A stretch of 50,350 bases of DNA from Bacilli bacterium (GTDB taxonomy: Bacteria; Bacillota_I; Bacilli_A; ML615J-28; CAG-313), in contig JAFVWY010000015.1 of assembly GCA_017501465.1 (NCBI GenBank), forward strand, positions 171,422 through 221,771. The letters are read 5' to 3'. Within the stretch, counting starts at the first letter, position 1; every line of letters starts with the position of its first letter. A model generated the notes under the pieces. That model saw only the letters and a list, made by a program, of their open reading frames with translations, was not told the DNA's origin and searched no databases. Of this stretch, positions 26,236-34,587 are shown in pieces. A program made the translations under genes and the position numbers.

Positions 26236-28702
26236 CTTTTTATTCAAATTAAAATATGTTTACCGTAACACTAGCCGTAATTTCTTTCGCACTTTAAGCT
26301 TGTTTTTATCAATTTTTATGCTTAGTTTTATTGTTTTAACTGCATTTACTATTAAAGATGCTTTATCAACAGGTTATTATTTATATGAAGATGTAAAACA
26401 CGAAAACGTTGATGTGGTTGTAACATTTGATTCAAAGAGTACTAATTATATTATCGATGATACTAAAATTAATAAAATAAAACATTGTTTTGATTACTAT
26501 GGTAGTTTTTTTGAAATGTCTACTTTGTGTAAAGTTAATGATACACAGTTAAGTGTTATGTTACTAAGTGGCAATAGTAGTGATTTAGAAGGATTTATTG
26601 AAGAGGACTTGCCATTTTTACAATATAACGAAGTAATAATCAATAAAAGTGTGGCTGAAAAGTTAAATATTGGTTTAAATGAACAAGTGGAAATTTTTAT
26701 TGCAGATAAGGCATATTCATACAAAATAGTAAAAATAATTGAAGATAGAAGTATTTTTGAAGGAGATAAAGTACTTGTTCAAAAAAACTTTTATGTAAAA
26801 GAGTATGCAAAACATGTTTTAAATATCGATATGGATGATTATTCTAATATTAATTTAGCAACTTCTATCTATATTAATCTAAAAGACGGTTATGCAAGAG
26901 AAGATGTTATTAATCTTTTAAAAACTGACAAATATTATTCTAATTCTGTAGTTCATGATCCTAGAGGATACGAAGGAATGAAAGCAGATGTTGAGATGGG
27001 AACGGGTATTTTATATGCTGCCATTGCAATATTTATAGCTGCATTGTTATTCGTTTTAGTTTCAATTATTAACCTACGCATTAAAACCATTAAGAATGAA
27101 GTAGGTATAGTCGAAACACTTGGAGAAAATAAACGATATGTATTTAAACTTCTAATGATTGAAATAATGATTTTATCAATTTTTGGATTGTTATTTGCGT
27201 ATTTATTAAGTAATTTTGTATATACCAAAGAATTTTCTATTTTGTCTGTTCGTGGAGATTTTAAATACCATTACCGCATCTGGCAATTTTTAGGTACATA
27301 TTGTTGTGTTGTGATTATATGTGGATTAACACTTTGGAAGGGATATTTAAAGTATAATAAATTATCGACAATAGATCTTGCTAAGAACAAACAATATGAT
27401 ACTGTATGGTCATTTAAAAAACTAATCGTCATTAATTTGATATTAATAATTTTTGTAGTTTTAGATTATTTTTTATTTTCTGTATATTTGCCTTTAATGG
27501 TATCTTCTATTTTAGGTATATTAATTTATGTTACATTTGGTATAATGTTGGTTTCATTGATTGTGAAGATAATATGTCGCATCTTTCGATGGGATAAAGT
27601 CTTTAATGTTACATTTCTTAGAAATTTAAATATTAACAGAATTAAACATAATTCTTTGAAGATATTATTAGTATGTTTATTTGGAATTGTTATGTGTTGT
27701 ATTGTTATCGAAAATATAGATCTTACTTTATCCAATGTAGAAAGTAGTTTAAATATTGATAATATTTTAATTTCTCCTAAGGGTGTTGATGAAAGTGTGG
27801 TAGAAGATATTAAAAAGCATCCTGCAGTAGAAGGAGCGACACTTGGTTTTTTCGAAGATAAGGTCAGCACAAAGAATAATGAATATACTTTTTTAGTTGT
27901 CTTTTCGTGTGATGCTTCAGAAACGAAAAATTTAATGAACTTTGAACTTGATCAAAGTTATTTAGATAAGTTTTGTTCAAATGAGAAATATGTAGTCGTA
28001 ATGGAAGATTTTTTAGTAGCTTCTGGTTTACAGATTGGTGATTTACTTACTTTTAATTTAAGTGATGGAGCTCATACTTATGAAATTATAGGTACTGCAG
28101 ATTTACCTTTCCAACAATTTGCCTACACTAATGATTTCTATAGAGAAGATGTTTTCTTAAATACTGTACTTATTAATAATGATTTAGAAAATACTCTAGC
28201 TATGAATGATTTTAGAATAAGTATTACTGAAAAGTATGGTAGTAATATCAGCGTTTTATATAATGCTGGAACATATTTAACAACTTTCTTTTCAAGAGCA
28301 AGAATTGCTTTAGATGTAGTTTATGCGGTAATTTTCATTGTTATTATATGTTTTGTAGTATCTATTATTAATAATACGATACTGGACTTTAATGAAATAA
28401 AAAAAGATTTAGCAACTATTCAAATTTTAGGTATAAGTTCAATGCGACTTACAAAAATGATTTTGTTTGAAATTGTTATTTCATATTTATCAGTCTTTGC
28501 ATCTTTAATTTTGATGGTTTATGCAGTGGCTGTTCGCTTCGGCGGCTTATCACTACTTTGTGGATATTATTTAGATTTAATTTTAAATATTAAAACTATC
28601 ATCTTAGCAATTATATTTGGTATGATATGTTTTGTAGTGAGTTATATTTATTATTTTATTGGTTGTAAGAAAATCAATGTTTGTGAAGAATTAAAAAAAT
28701 AG
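26228..28702 (+). CDS. FtsX-family ABC permease with duplicated FtsX units
   Basis: An 824-residue membrane protein. It begins with a membrane helix (about 18-42), then a large outer domain of about 210 residues, then helices near 255-285 and 300-330 (first FtsX unit), and further helices to about 500. A second outer domain (about 505-690) and three final helices complete the second unit. The typical FtsX phrase NEVGIVETLGENKRYV (about 297) and its counterpart EIKKDLATIQILGISSMRL (about 725) are visible. Such permeases export lipoproteins or peptides, or transmit force to periplasmic partners. It overlaps the ATPase gene, and the large anchored protein follows nine bases after, so the three form one unit. 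Confidence 0.85.
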   Translation: MHNFLFKLKYVYRNTSRNFFRTLSLFLSIFMLSFIVLTAFTIKDALSTGYYLYEDVKHENVDVVVTFDSKSTNYIIDDTKINKIKHCFDYYGSFFEMSTLCKVNDTQLSVMLLSGNSSDLEGFIEEDLPFLQYNEVIINKSVAEKLNIGLNEQVEIFIADKAYSYKIVKIIEDRSIFEGDKVLVQKNFYVKEYAKHVLNIDMDDYSNINLATSIYINLKDGYAREDVINLLKTDKYYSNSVVHDPRGYEGMKADVEMGTGILYAAIAIFIAALLFVLVSIINLRIKTIKNEVGIVETLGENKRYVFKLLMIEIMILSIFGLLFAYLLSNFVYTKEFSILSVRGDFKYHYRIWQFLGTYCCVVIICGLTLWKGYLKYNKLSTIDLAKNKQYDTVWSFKKLIVINLILIIFVVLDYFLFSVYLPLMVSSILGILIYVTFGIMLVSLIVKIICRIFRWDKVFNVTFLRNLNINRIKHNSLKILLVCLFGIVMCCIVIENIDLTLSNVESSLNIDNILISPKGVDESVVEDIKKHPAVEGATLGFFEDKVSTKNNEYTFLVVFSCDASETKNLMNFELDQSYLDKFCSNEKYVVVMEDFLVASGLQIGDLLTFNLSDGAHTYEIIGTADLPFQQFAYTNDFYREDVFLNTVLINNDLENTLAMNDFRISITEKYGSNISVLYNAGTYLTTFFSRARIALDVVYAVIFIVIICFVVSIINNTILDFNEIKKDLATIQILGISSMRLTKMILFEIVISYLSVFASLILMVYAVAVRFGGLSLLCGYYLDLILNIKTIILAIIFGMICFVVSYIYYFIGCKKINVCEELKK

Positions 28703-28711
28703 GAGGTTTTT

Positions 28712-31700
28712 ATGAAGAAGAAAATAATTATAATAATTGTTTCTTGTTTTCTTTTACTATCTATTGGTAGTGTATCACTTGTTTTGCTATTAGATGATGA
28801 TGATTCTACTAATGAAAACAATGAAATAATTGAAAAAGAATTAGAAAAATTATCTAAACCTCTTAATTTAGTAATTGACCAATATAGTCTTACTTGGAAT
28901 AAAGTTGAGAATGCTGAAGAATATTTAATAAATGTCGATAATTTACAATATTCTTCCAAGAGTAATAATTTTGATTTGACTGATAAAGTAAATGAAAATA
29001 GTATTATATCAGTTGTTGCACTGGGTAACGATAAATTTGATGATTCAGTTAAAAGTGTAGAGATCGTTTTTCGAAATCAAAAAGATGAAACACAAATTAA
29101 TCAAATATATTTAGAATTAAATGATTTATTAAATAAATACTTCGTCATAAAAAACAATATTCAAGAAAGTGTTTATAATATTGCTGAGAGAATATACATG
29201 CGAGGGTTAACTTCTAGTGATGCTTGCTTATTGATTCATGAGATTGACTCTATGCTAGAAAATGTTGATAAGTTATCTAATTTCAATAAGATAAATAATC
29301 TTCAAATGGTTTTTTTAGATATGGTGGATATTCTTTCTTTAGATGTGAATGAATATGCATTAGTTAGTGGATTGGTATACTTCTTTGAGGCGTATTCGAA
29401 AGTAGCATCTGAAAATGAAAAGATTAATTTAAATACTAGTTTTAAGACAGAGTATTATGATCTGTCTTTATATCAAACTAATTTTCAAACAATTTATCAA
29501 AAACTATCTTCATTAAAAGAATTTGATATTCAAAATGTTACTTCACTACTACATTATTATAAAATTTATCGCAATCAAGTAAGTAATATTGTTAATACTA
29601 TTGAAAAAACTAATCTTGATAATGTGAATACCGTATATAATGATGTACTCACACTTAAAAACATGTTGTGTGATTTATTATTAAATGAAATGCCGTTAGT
29701 TTTAGAGTTTGAAGGATTTAAAGCTATTTTTACTGATTTGTATAATTTGATTTTTGAAGGTTATCTTCAAGAAAAAGTAACTAGTGACGAAATTAATAGT
29801 TATTTTAACAACTTATATTCTGTAAACGAATATTATCTTAGTTTTTTAAATTCATTGGAAGATTCAGATTATAAAGTAATTGTGACAAGATTGTTATCAT
29901 TTGTTAACTCAATTAATTCAGATGATATTGATGGTTTTAAGGAAGTAATTGAATTAATGGATGCCAATAGTCCCAATTATATTTTAAATATAGTTATAAA
30001 ACATTTTGATAATGTTTTTATCGATTATGATTTAACTATTAATCAAGAATTTGTGGAAACGATTATAGATATTTTTCAAGAAGAAGACCCAGTTACTATA
30101 GTTAATAGATTAGTAGAGTATTTAGAAGTATTTGATTATATTGATCAAAATGAGGATATCCTTTATGAAGTTTTTGATTATTTGATATCCTTACTTCCTG
30201 ACTCAATTCAATCTGGGAAGGATTTAGGTGAATACTTTGAAAGTATTATAAATAGTATTAATTTAGAAGATTATTATGAAATTAGATATGAGGAAGTATT
30301 TAACGATCTAAATTTAGAAATAATTTTGAACTCAATACAAGAGTTTATTGAAGGTAATATTACACAAGATGAGCTAGAAAAGCAAATTATTAGTTTAATC
30401 GATGTCGATAAAGTATTAGTTTTTGATGTTGATAAACTAATATCAGATATTATTTCCTTGATTCAAGAGGATATGCCAAAATTAGCTGAATTTATCAAAG
30501 AAGTTCTATTACTAGATGAAATAACTATTAAAAATATTCTAGAAATTATGGGAATTGATCATCGGGTAGATGTTGATATTAATGGTTTTGTTGAAAATTT
30601 AAAAAATAAAATAGGTATTAATGTTGATGCCTTGTTCATTGAAAATAAAATTTTTGAATTTGTTGATAATGTAGTAGAAGAAATTAGGGGAAAAACGAGT
30701 AAAGTCGAAAAATATTTTAAAATCCTAACAATTTTTACCAACCCTAATTATGAATTTTCTGAAAATGATTTAGAAGAATTATTTAAAGAGGATACAATTG
30801 ATTTTGGCAGTTTATTTATCCTAATGGATCACTTAAAGGTTAAATATGCAAAATTCCAAATTAAGCATGATCCAATTTATGAAAATGGTTTAGATTTTAA
30901 TCTAAAACATCTTGAAGAAAATTTATTTAATTGTTTTGTTTATTTATACTTTGGTCAACATGCATATGCTGGCGAAGAATTTAGCTTATCAGTTGTTGAT
31001 TTAACTTATAAAATTGTTGATTTATATCAAAACTTTGATAAGTTTATTGAAATTATCGATCATTACGAAAATTTATTCGAAAGTATGGATATTCAATGGG
31101 ATGATTTGATTGATTTATATAATAAGGAAACTGAATTTAATGAATTGATGAATGTGTATAGAGAAGAACTAGACTATACTTATCAGTCATTAAAGTACAT
31201 TTTGGATGTTTTACCATTAGATGAAGTGATAAAACTAAAGTATTGTATTAATAATTTATTAGCATCATATGGTTATGAACAAACTCAAGAAATTTATCAA
31301 TTTATTAAAATAATTGAAGATTCTTACTATAAACTAATTGAAGAAATTGATACATTATATGGTGATTTTCTAGAAAAAGAAGAAGCTATTAAACGCTTAT
31401 ATCATAATACTCACGTATTGGTAGATCCAGTATATGAATACTATCAAGAGCTTAAAGAAATTTATTATAGTGATGGCGAATTAAGTGATGATGATATCAT
31501 TGATATCGTATCTAATGTTATTTCTAATAAAACTAAATTAAATAGTTTTTATAATCCAGTGATTATCCAAGAGATTGGTAGTGATTTGGATATTATATTT
31601 GGAGATCAAGTGATTGATTTTAATAAAGAAGTATTAGAAATAATTTTCTATTTCGATTTTATTTATAATAGGATTAATGCTTCTAACGCTGTATCAACCA

Positions 31701-32122
31701 CTGTCGGTTTAGCTCAAGATTTAATGAAGATATTAGAAGATGTAGATACTTTTAAAACAATTTTTATTGAATTACAAGAGTTATTAAATAATACAGAAAT
31801 ATCTAATGAAGACAAGAAAAATGAGTTTGATAAATTATATACTAAATTAATGGATACTTATGAATTAATTAAGACTAATTCTCTTTTGGTTGTTCAAGAT
31901 TTGGATCTGTTTATGTTAAAAGGAATTCAAGATTTAAGTCAAACTAATCCTGAATATACTCTTAGACAAGAAGAATTCTTATTTGAAGATGAACTAATAA
32001 AAGTTTTTGATAAGATGGATCAGATTATGAATAGTCTAGATGTGGAAAGTATTGAAGATTTAAATTTAGATTTTACTAGTATTATCATAAATTTATTACA
32101 AAATGTTGATATTCTTGAATAA
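28712..32122 (+). CDS. Very large membrane-anchored helical protein of unknown function
   Basis: I recognise no family for the bulk of this 1136-residue protein. Residues 4-27 form a signal anchor (KKKIIIIIVSC...SLVLLL) followed by an acidic DDDD patch; there is no proper lipobox, so it probably stays anchored with the rest outside. Residues about 47-118 look like a fibronectin-III-like module (YSLTWNKVENAEEYLINVD), the same pattern found twice in the lipoprotein at 34588. From about 125 on it is predicted all-helical, rich in Leu, Ile, Asp and Glu, with few Cys and no evident enzymatic motif. It follows the FtsX-type permease by nine bases behind AGGAGG and is probably its partner or substrate. 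It ends at a bidirectional terminator. Confidence 0.7.
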   Translation: MKKKIIIIIVSCFLLLSIGSVSLVLLLDDDDSTNENNEIIEKELEKLSKPLNLVIDQYSLTWNKVENAEEYLINVDNLQYSSKSNNFDLTDKVNENSIISVVALGNDKFDDSVKSVEIVFRNQKDETQINQIYLELNDLLNKYFVIKNNIQESVYNIAERIYMRGLTSSDACLLIHEIDSMLENVDKLSNFNKINNLQMVFLDMVDILSLDVNEYALVSGLVYFFEAYSKVASENEKINLNTSFKTEYYDLSLYQTNFQTIYQKLSSLKEFDIQNVTSLLHYYKIYRNQVSNIVNTIEKTNLDNVNTVYNDVLTLKNMLCDLLLNEMPLVLEFEGFKAIFTDLYNLIFEGYLQEKVTSDEINSYFNNLYSVNEYYLSFLNSLEDSDYKVIVTRLLSFVNSINSDDIDGFKEVIELMDANSPNYILNIVIKHFDNVFIDYDLTINQEFVETIIDIFQEEDPVTIVNRLVEYLEVFDYIDQNEDILYEVFDYLISLLPDSIQSGKDLGEYFESIINSINLEDYYEIRYEEVFNDLNLEIILNSIQEFIEGNITQDELEKQIISLIDVDKVLVFDVDKLISDIISLIQEDMPKLAEFIKEVLLLDEITIKNILEIMGIDHRVDVDINGFVENLKNKIGINVDALFIENKIFEFVDNVVEEIRGKTSKVEKYFKILTIFTNPNYEFSENDLEELFKEDTIDFGSLFILMDHLKVKYAKFQIKHDPIYENGLDFNLKHLEENLFNCFVYLYFGQHAYAGEEFSLSVVDLTYKIVDLYQNFDKFIEIIDHYENLFESMDIQWDDLIDLYNKETEFNELMNVYREELDYTYQSLKYILDVLPLDEVIKLKYCINNLLASYGYEQTQEIYQFIKIIEDSYYKLIEEIDTLYGDFLEKEEAIKRLYHNTHVLVDPVYEYYQELKEIYYSDGELSDDDIIDIVSNVISNKTKLNSFYNPVIIQEIGSDLDIIFGDQVIDFNKEVLEIIFYFDFIYNRINASNAVSTTVGLAQDLMKILEDVDTFKTIFIELQELLNNTEISNEDKKNEFDKLYTKLMDTYELIKTNSLLVVQDLDLFMLKGIQDLSQTNPEYTLRQEEFLFEDELIKVFDKMDQIMNSLDVESIEDLNLDFTSIIINLLQNVDILE

Positions 32123-32150
32123 AAAAATAACCACTAAGTGGTTATTTTTT
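32121..32150. terminator. Bidirectional terminator between the large protein gene and the Crp/Fnr gene
   Basis: AATAACCAC (32126-32134) pairs with GTGGTTATT (32138-32146) around TAA, flanked by A7 on the left and T6 on the right. It serves both convergent genes. Confidence 0.9.
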
Positions 32151-32160
32151 ATTTTACTGG

Positions 32161-32757
32161 TTATATTAATAAAGTAATGGTGTTTTTCTTTTTAATAATG
32201 ATATTTTCATTTTCTAGATTTGTTAGTTCTCTAGAAACACTAGGTCTTGGCAATGATAAAATCATAGCTAGTTTTGTCACACTAGGAATTTTGATAGTTT
32301 TTGAATGTTGTTTTTTAGCCATTGAAGAAAAATAATATAAGATACGATCTTTAATGTTCTTATGAATAAGTAATTTATTTTGTTGTTTGATAAATAAAGA
32401 TGTGTTTGATAGTTCTTCAAGATAGGCCTCTAAAAACATTTGATTTGTTTGAAGTAAATTTATTAGTTCTTTTTTGGTAATTAATACAACTGTTGTCTTT
32501 TTTTCAGCAATAATATCTCCCAAATAGTAAGGATCTTCACTAAAAATTAATACATTACCAAAAACATCATGTTTTTCTAATAAAGAAATTGTTTCTTCTT
32601 TCTCCATGTAAGTAATAGTGGTGATTTTGACTAATCCTGATAAAATAATACCAATCGATTCACATTTTTCAAAACTAGAAAATATTATGTCTCCTGTATT
32701 GTATGTTATAGTTTTATATTTACTTAATAGATTTAATACATCGTTAGATAGTTTCAT
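32161..32757 (-). CDS. Crp/Fnr family transcription regulator
   Basis: A 198-residue regulator. The N-terminal cyclic-nucleotide-binding-like barrel spans about 10-110 (TYNTGDIIFSSFEKCESIGIILSGLVKIT). A long dimer helix follows (about 110-140). The C-terminal winged helix contains SVTKLAMILSLPRPSVSRELTNLENENII (about 160-190), where RPSVSREL is the recognition helix. No N-terminal cysteine cluster of the Fnr type is seen, so it is unlikely to be a 4Fe-4S oxygen sensor; the ligand is unknown. It is shorter than E. coli Crp (209). It is divergent from the solute-binding protein gene, with a palindrome between that overlaps its own -35 box, suggesting autorepression and control of the neighbour. 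Confidence 0.88.
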   Translation of the reverse strand: MKLSNDVLNLLSKYKTITYNTGDIIFSSFEKCESIGIILSGLVKITTITYMEKEETISLLEKHDVFGNVLIFSEDPYYLGDIIAEKKTTVVLITKKELINLLQTNQMFLEAYLEELSNTSLFIKQQNKLLIHKNIKDRILYYFSSMAKKQHSKTIKIPSVTKLAMILSLPRPSVSRELTNLENENIIIKKKNTITLLI

Positions 32758-32772
32758 ATTTCACCTCAATAT

Positions 32773-32801
32773 ATTATAACATATTTATTTAAAAGTGTAA
32801 C
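32773..32801 (-). promoter_or_regulatory. Promoter of the Crp/Fnr gene
   Basis: On the minus strand TATAAT (32773-32778), with TGT before it, and a weak -35 GTTACA (32796-32801) 17 bases upstream. The -35 lies entirely within the palindromic operator. Confidence 0.7.
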
Positions 32802-32811
32802 AAATGTTACA
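32796..32811. promoter_or_regulatory. Palindromic operator, probable binding site of the Crp/Fnr regulator
   Basis: TGTAACA and TGTTACA form a perfect 7-base dyad around AA. It fits the two-fold sites of Crp/Fnr proteins (the GTA-N8-TAC form is known from the NtcA branch). Its centre is about 41.5 bases before the expected start of the rightward transcript, the classic class II activator position, and it covers the -35 box of the leftward regulator gene. Confidence 0.7.
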
Positions 32812-32829
32812 TATTTATTTTATTTTATT

Positions 32830-32838
32830 TGATATAAT
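32830..32838 (+). promoter_or_regulatory. Extended -10 promoter of the solute-binding protein operon
   Basis: TGATATAAT (TATAAT 32833-32838) with no recognisable -35 at the proper distance. The Crp/Fnr palindrome replaces it, which fits an activator-dependent promoter. The leader before the ATG is only about 20 bases, too short for a riboswitch. Confidence 0.72.
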
Positions 32839-32864
32839 AATAATGAAAAGAAAGAGGTTTGATT

Positions 32865-33794
32865 ATGAAAAAAGTATTAAGTTTTTTATCAATAATAGTA
32901 TTTACTATTATTTTAATGGGTTGTGAATTTGGAGGAGGCGGTAAATCTTATAAGGTTATCGTTCCAACTGGAGCTCCATCTTTAGCGATTGCTAATTTTA
33001 TTCAAGAAAAAGAAGAAAATGTAACTGTTGATATTGTAAGTGGTAGTGAACCATTAACTGCTGCATTCACAAATGCTGATTATGATATTATCGTTGCACC
33101 TGTAAATCTTGGTTTAAAGTTCTATAATAGTGTTGAATCATTTAAATATTCATTTTATAAACCGATTGTAGGATGTAATTTCTATATTTTATCAACTGAA
33201 GTTTCAAGCATTGAAGAATTAGATGGTAAAAGTATGCATGCCTTTAATAAAATGGCAACACCTGGTGTTATGTTACAAACAATTTTTGGACACTATGATT
33301 TAAATGTTGATGTAACATATGAGTCATCAGTAACAGTTGCTAATTCACTATTAACTGCAGGAGAAGCAAAGACAATTTTAACTGCTGAACCATCTAAGAC
33401 TACTTTAATGAGTAAAAATAACTATCATGTTATTGATATTGCAGCTATTTGGAGAGAAATATCTGGTCACAATTATAATGCATTACAAGCTGGCGTATTT
33501 GTAAAAAGCGAATTAAAGAATGATCGAAATGTTAAAAATATGTTAGAAGAGATGGAAAATTCTATTGAGTTAGCTTATACTAATCCACTTAAACTTGCGG
33601 AAGCTGCCAAGGCAGTTGATGATGGCTTTGCAAAACAAACAGTTGAAAATTTAACAAAAGCTATTCCTAATTGTAATTTCTTAAGACATGAATTAAATAA
33701 AGAAGAAGTTGCATATTATTTCCAAAAAATTATGGATTTAGGTATGCAAGGTAGTTTTGGAGGAAAACTTCCTGATGAAGGATTCTACTATTAA
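32865..33794 (+). CDS. ABC transporter solute-binding lipoprotein (NMT1/SsuA-like)
   Basis: A 309-residue lipoprotein with signal peptide and lipobox ILMGC (Cys20), followed by a glycine-rich linker. The mature part starts YKVIVPTGAPSLAIANFIQ and shows the two-lobe pattern of the NMT1/THI5-like and SsuA/TauA group (DYDIIVAPVNLGLKF, later ELDGKSMHAFNKMATPG, then ILTAEPSKTTL). These bind thiamine pyrimidine precursors, sulfonates or nitrate; the ligand here cannot be deduced. ATG 32865 follows AAAGAGG. The permease gene overlaps its 3' end. Transcription is probably controlled by the divergent Crp/Fnr protein. Confidence 0.85.
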   Translation: MKKVLSFLSIIVFTIILMGCEFGGGGKSYKVIVPTGAPSLAIANFIQEKEENVTVDIVSGSEPLTAAFTNADYDIIVAPVNLGLKFYNSVESFKYSFYKPIVGCNFYILSTEVSSIEELDGKSMHAFNKMATPGVMLQTIFGHYDLNVDVTYESSVTVANSLLTAGEAKTILTAEPSKTTLMSKNNYHVIDIAAIWREISGHNYNALQAGVFVKSELKNDRNVKNMLEEMENSIELAYTNPLKLAEAAKAVDDGFAKQTVENLTKAIPNCNFLRHELNKEEVAYYFQKIMDLGMQGSFGGKLPDEGFYY

Positions 33795-34527
33795 GAGGTT
33801 TATTTATTCCTCAACAACAGTATTAATTATCTTTTTGTTGTGGATTATATTATCTGCAACAAAAGACAATGCTTTAATATATCCAAGCATTAAACAAATT
33901 TGGCATGCTCTGATTGGTTGTTTTGATTTGAAGGGCTTAACTGTTTTAAGCTTAACTATCTTTAGGGTTATTATTACAATTATTGCATCCTTTTTAGTAT
34001 CTAGTTTTATAATGATTTTATATGTTAAAAGACCTACTAGTTATGCGTTTTTCTCACCAATTATTAAAATAATGAGAACTGTCCCATTTATTTGTATTTC
34101 TATTTTTATTATTTTAATATTTGATCGTCAGATAGCTCCTTACGTAATTGCGTTTTTATTAACAATCCCAATTATTTGTGAAGGAATTAAAAGTGGAATT
34201 GATCTTTTGGATAAGAATTTAGTTGATGATTTAGCGATGCATAATATTAGTTTAAGACAAAAAATATTTTTAGTTTATATGCCAATGTTGATTCCGACAA
34301 TTGTTTTAACTTTTCTACAAACATTTGGTTTAGGGTTTAAGGTTATTATTATGGGTGAATGTTATGCGCAAACTAAGAATAGTTTAGGCTTATATTTATT
34401 TCATGCAAAAGAATACTTAGCAATGGATGAGCTGATTGCGTGGACAATTGTAATAGTTGTAATTGTAGCAATTGTCGAAACTATGATTAATTACTATAAC
34501 AAAAAGAGAAATCAATTGATTTATTAA
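33775..34527 (+). CDS. ABC transporter permease (SsuC/TauC-like)
   Basis: Integral membrane subunit with six likely helices over 250 residues, in the BPD-transport family. NALIYPSIKQIWHALIG (about 30-46) is typical of the SsuC/TauC/ThiX group. The cytoplasmic loop LAMHNISLRQKIFLVYMPMLIPTI (about 155-178) is the EAA-type loop that docks the ATPase. I use ATG 33775, preceded by GGAGGA (33759-33764); an upstream TTG would lengthen the overlap. It overlaps the binding-protein gene by 20 bases. No matching ATPase gene is adjacent: the next genes are a nucleotidase lipoprotein and a radical SAM protein, so the ATPase must be encoded elsewhere. Confidence 0.87.
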   Translation: MKDSTIKRFIYSSTTVLIIFLLWIILSATKDNALIYPSIKQIWHALIGCFDLKGLTVLSLTIFRVIITIIASFLVSSFIMILYVKRPTSYAFFSPIIKIMRTVPFICISIFIILIFDRQIAPYVIAFLLTIPIICEGIKSGIDLLDKNLVDDLAMHNISLRQKIFLVYMPMLIPTIVLTFLQTFGLGFKVIIMGECYAQTKNSLGLYLFHAKEYLAMDELIAWTIVIVVIVAIVETMINYYNKKRNQLIY

Positions 34528-34535
34528 TGGCATTG

Positions 34536-34564
34536 TTGCTAAAAATGTCAAATTATGATATAAT
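34536..34564 (+). promoter_or_regulatory. Promoter of the nucleotidase lipoprotein and radical SAM genes
   Basis: TTGCTA (34536-34541), 17-base spacer, and TATAAT (34559-34564) with TGA before it (extended -10). Confidence 0.78.
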
Positions 34565-34587
34565 ACCTATAAAAAAGGAGAACACTT

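Noticed and set aside
32812-32864. A thiamine riboswitch for the NMT1-like binding protein
   Set aside because: The expected leader is about 20 bases and contains no TPP-riboswitch sequence; the promoter and operator fill the gap.
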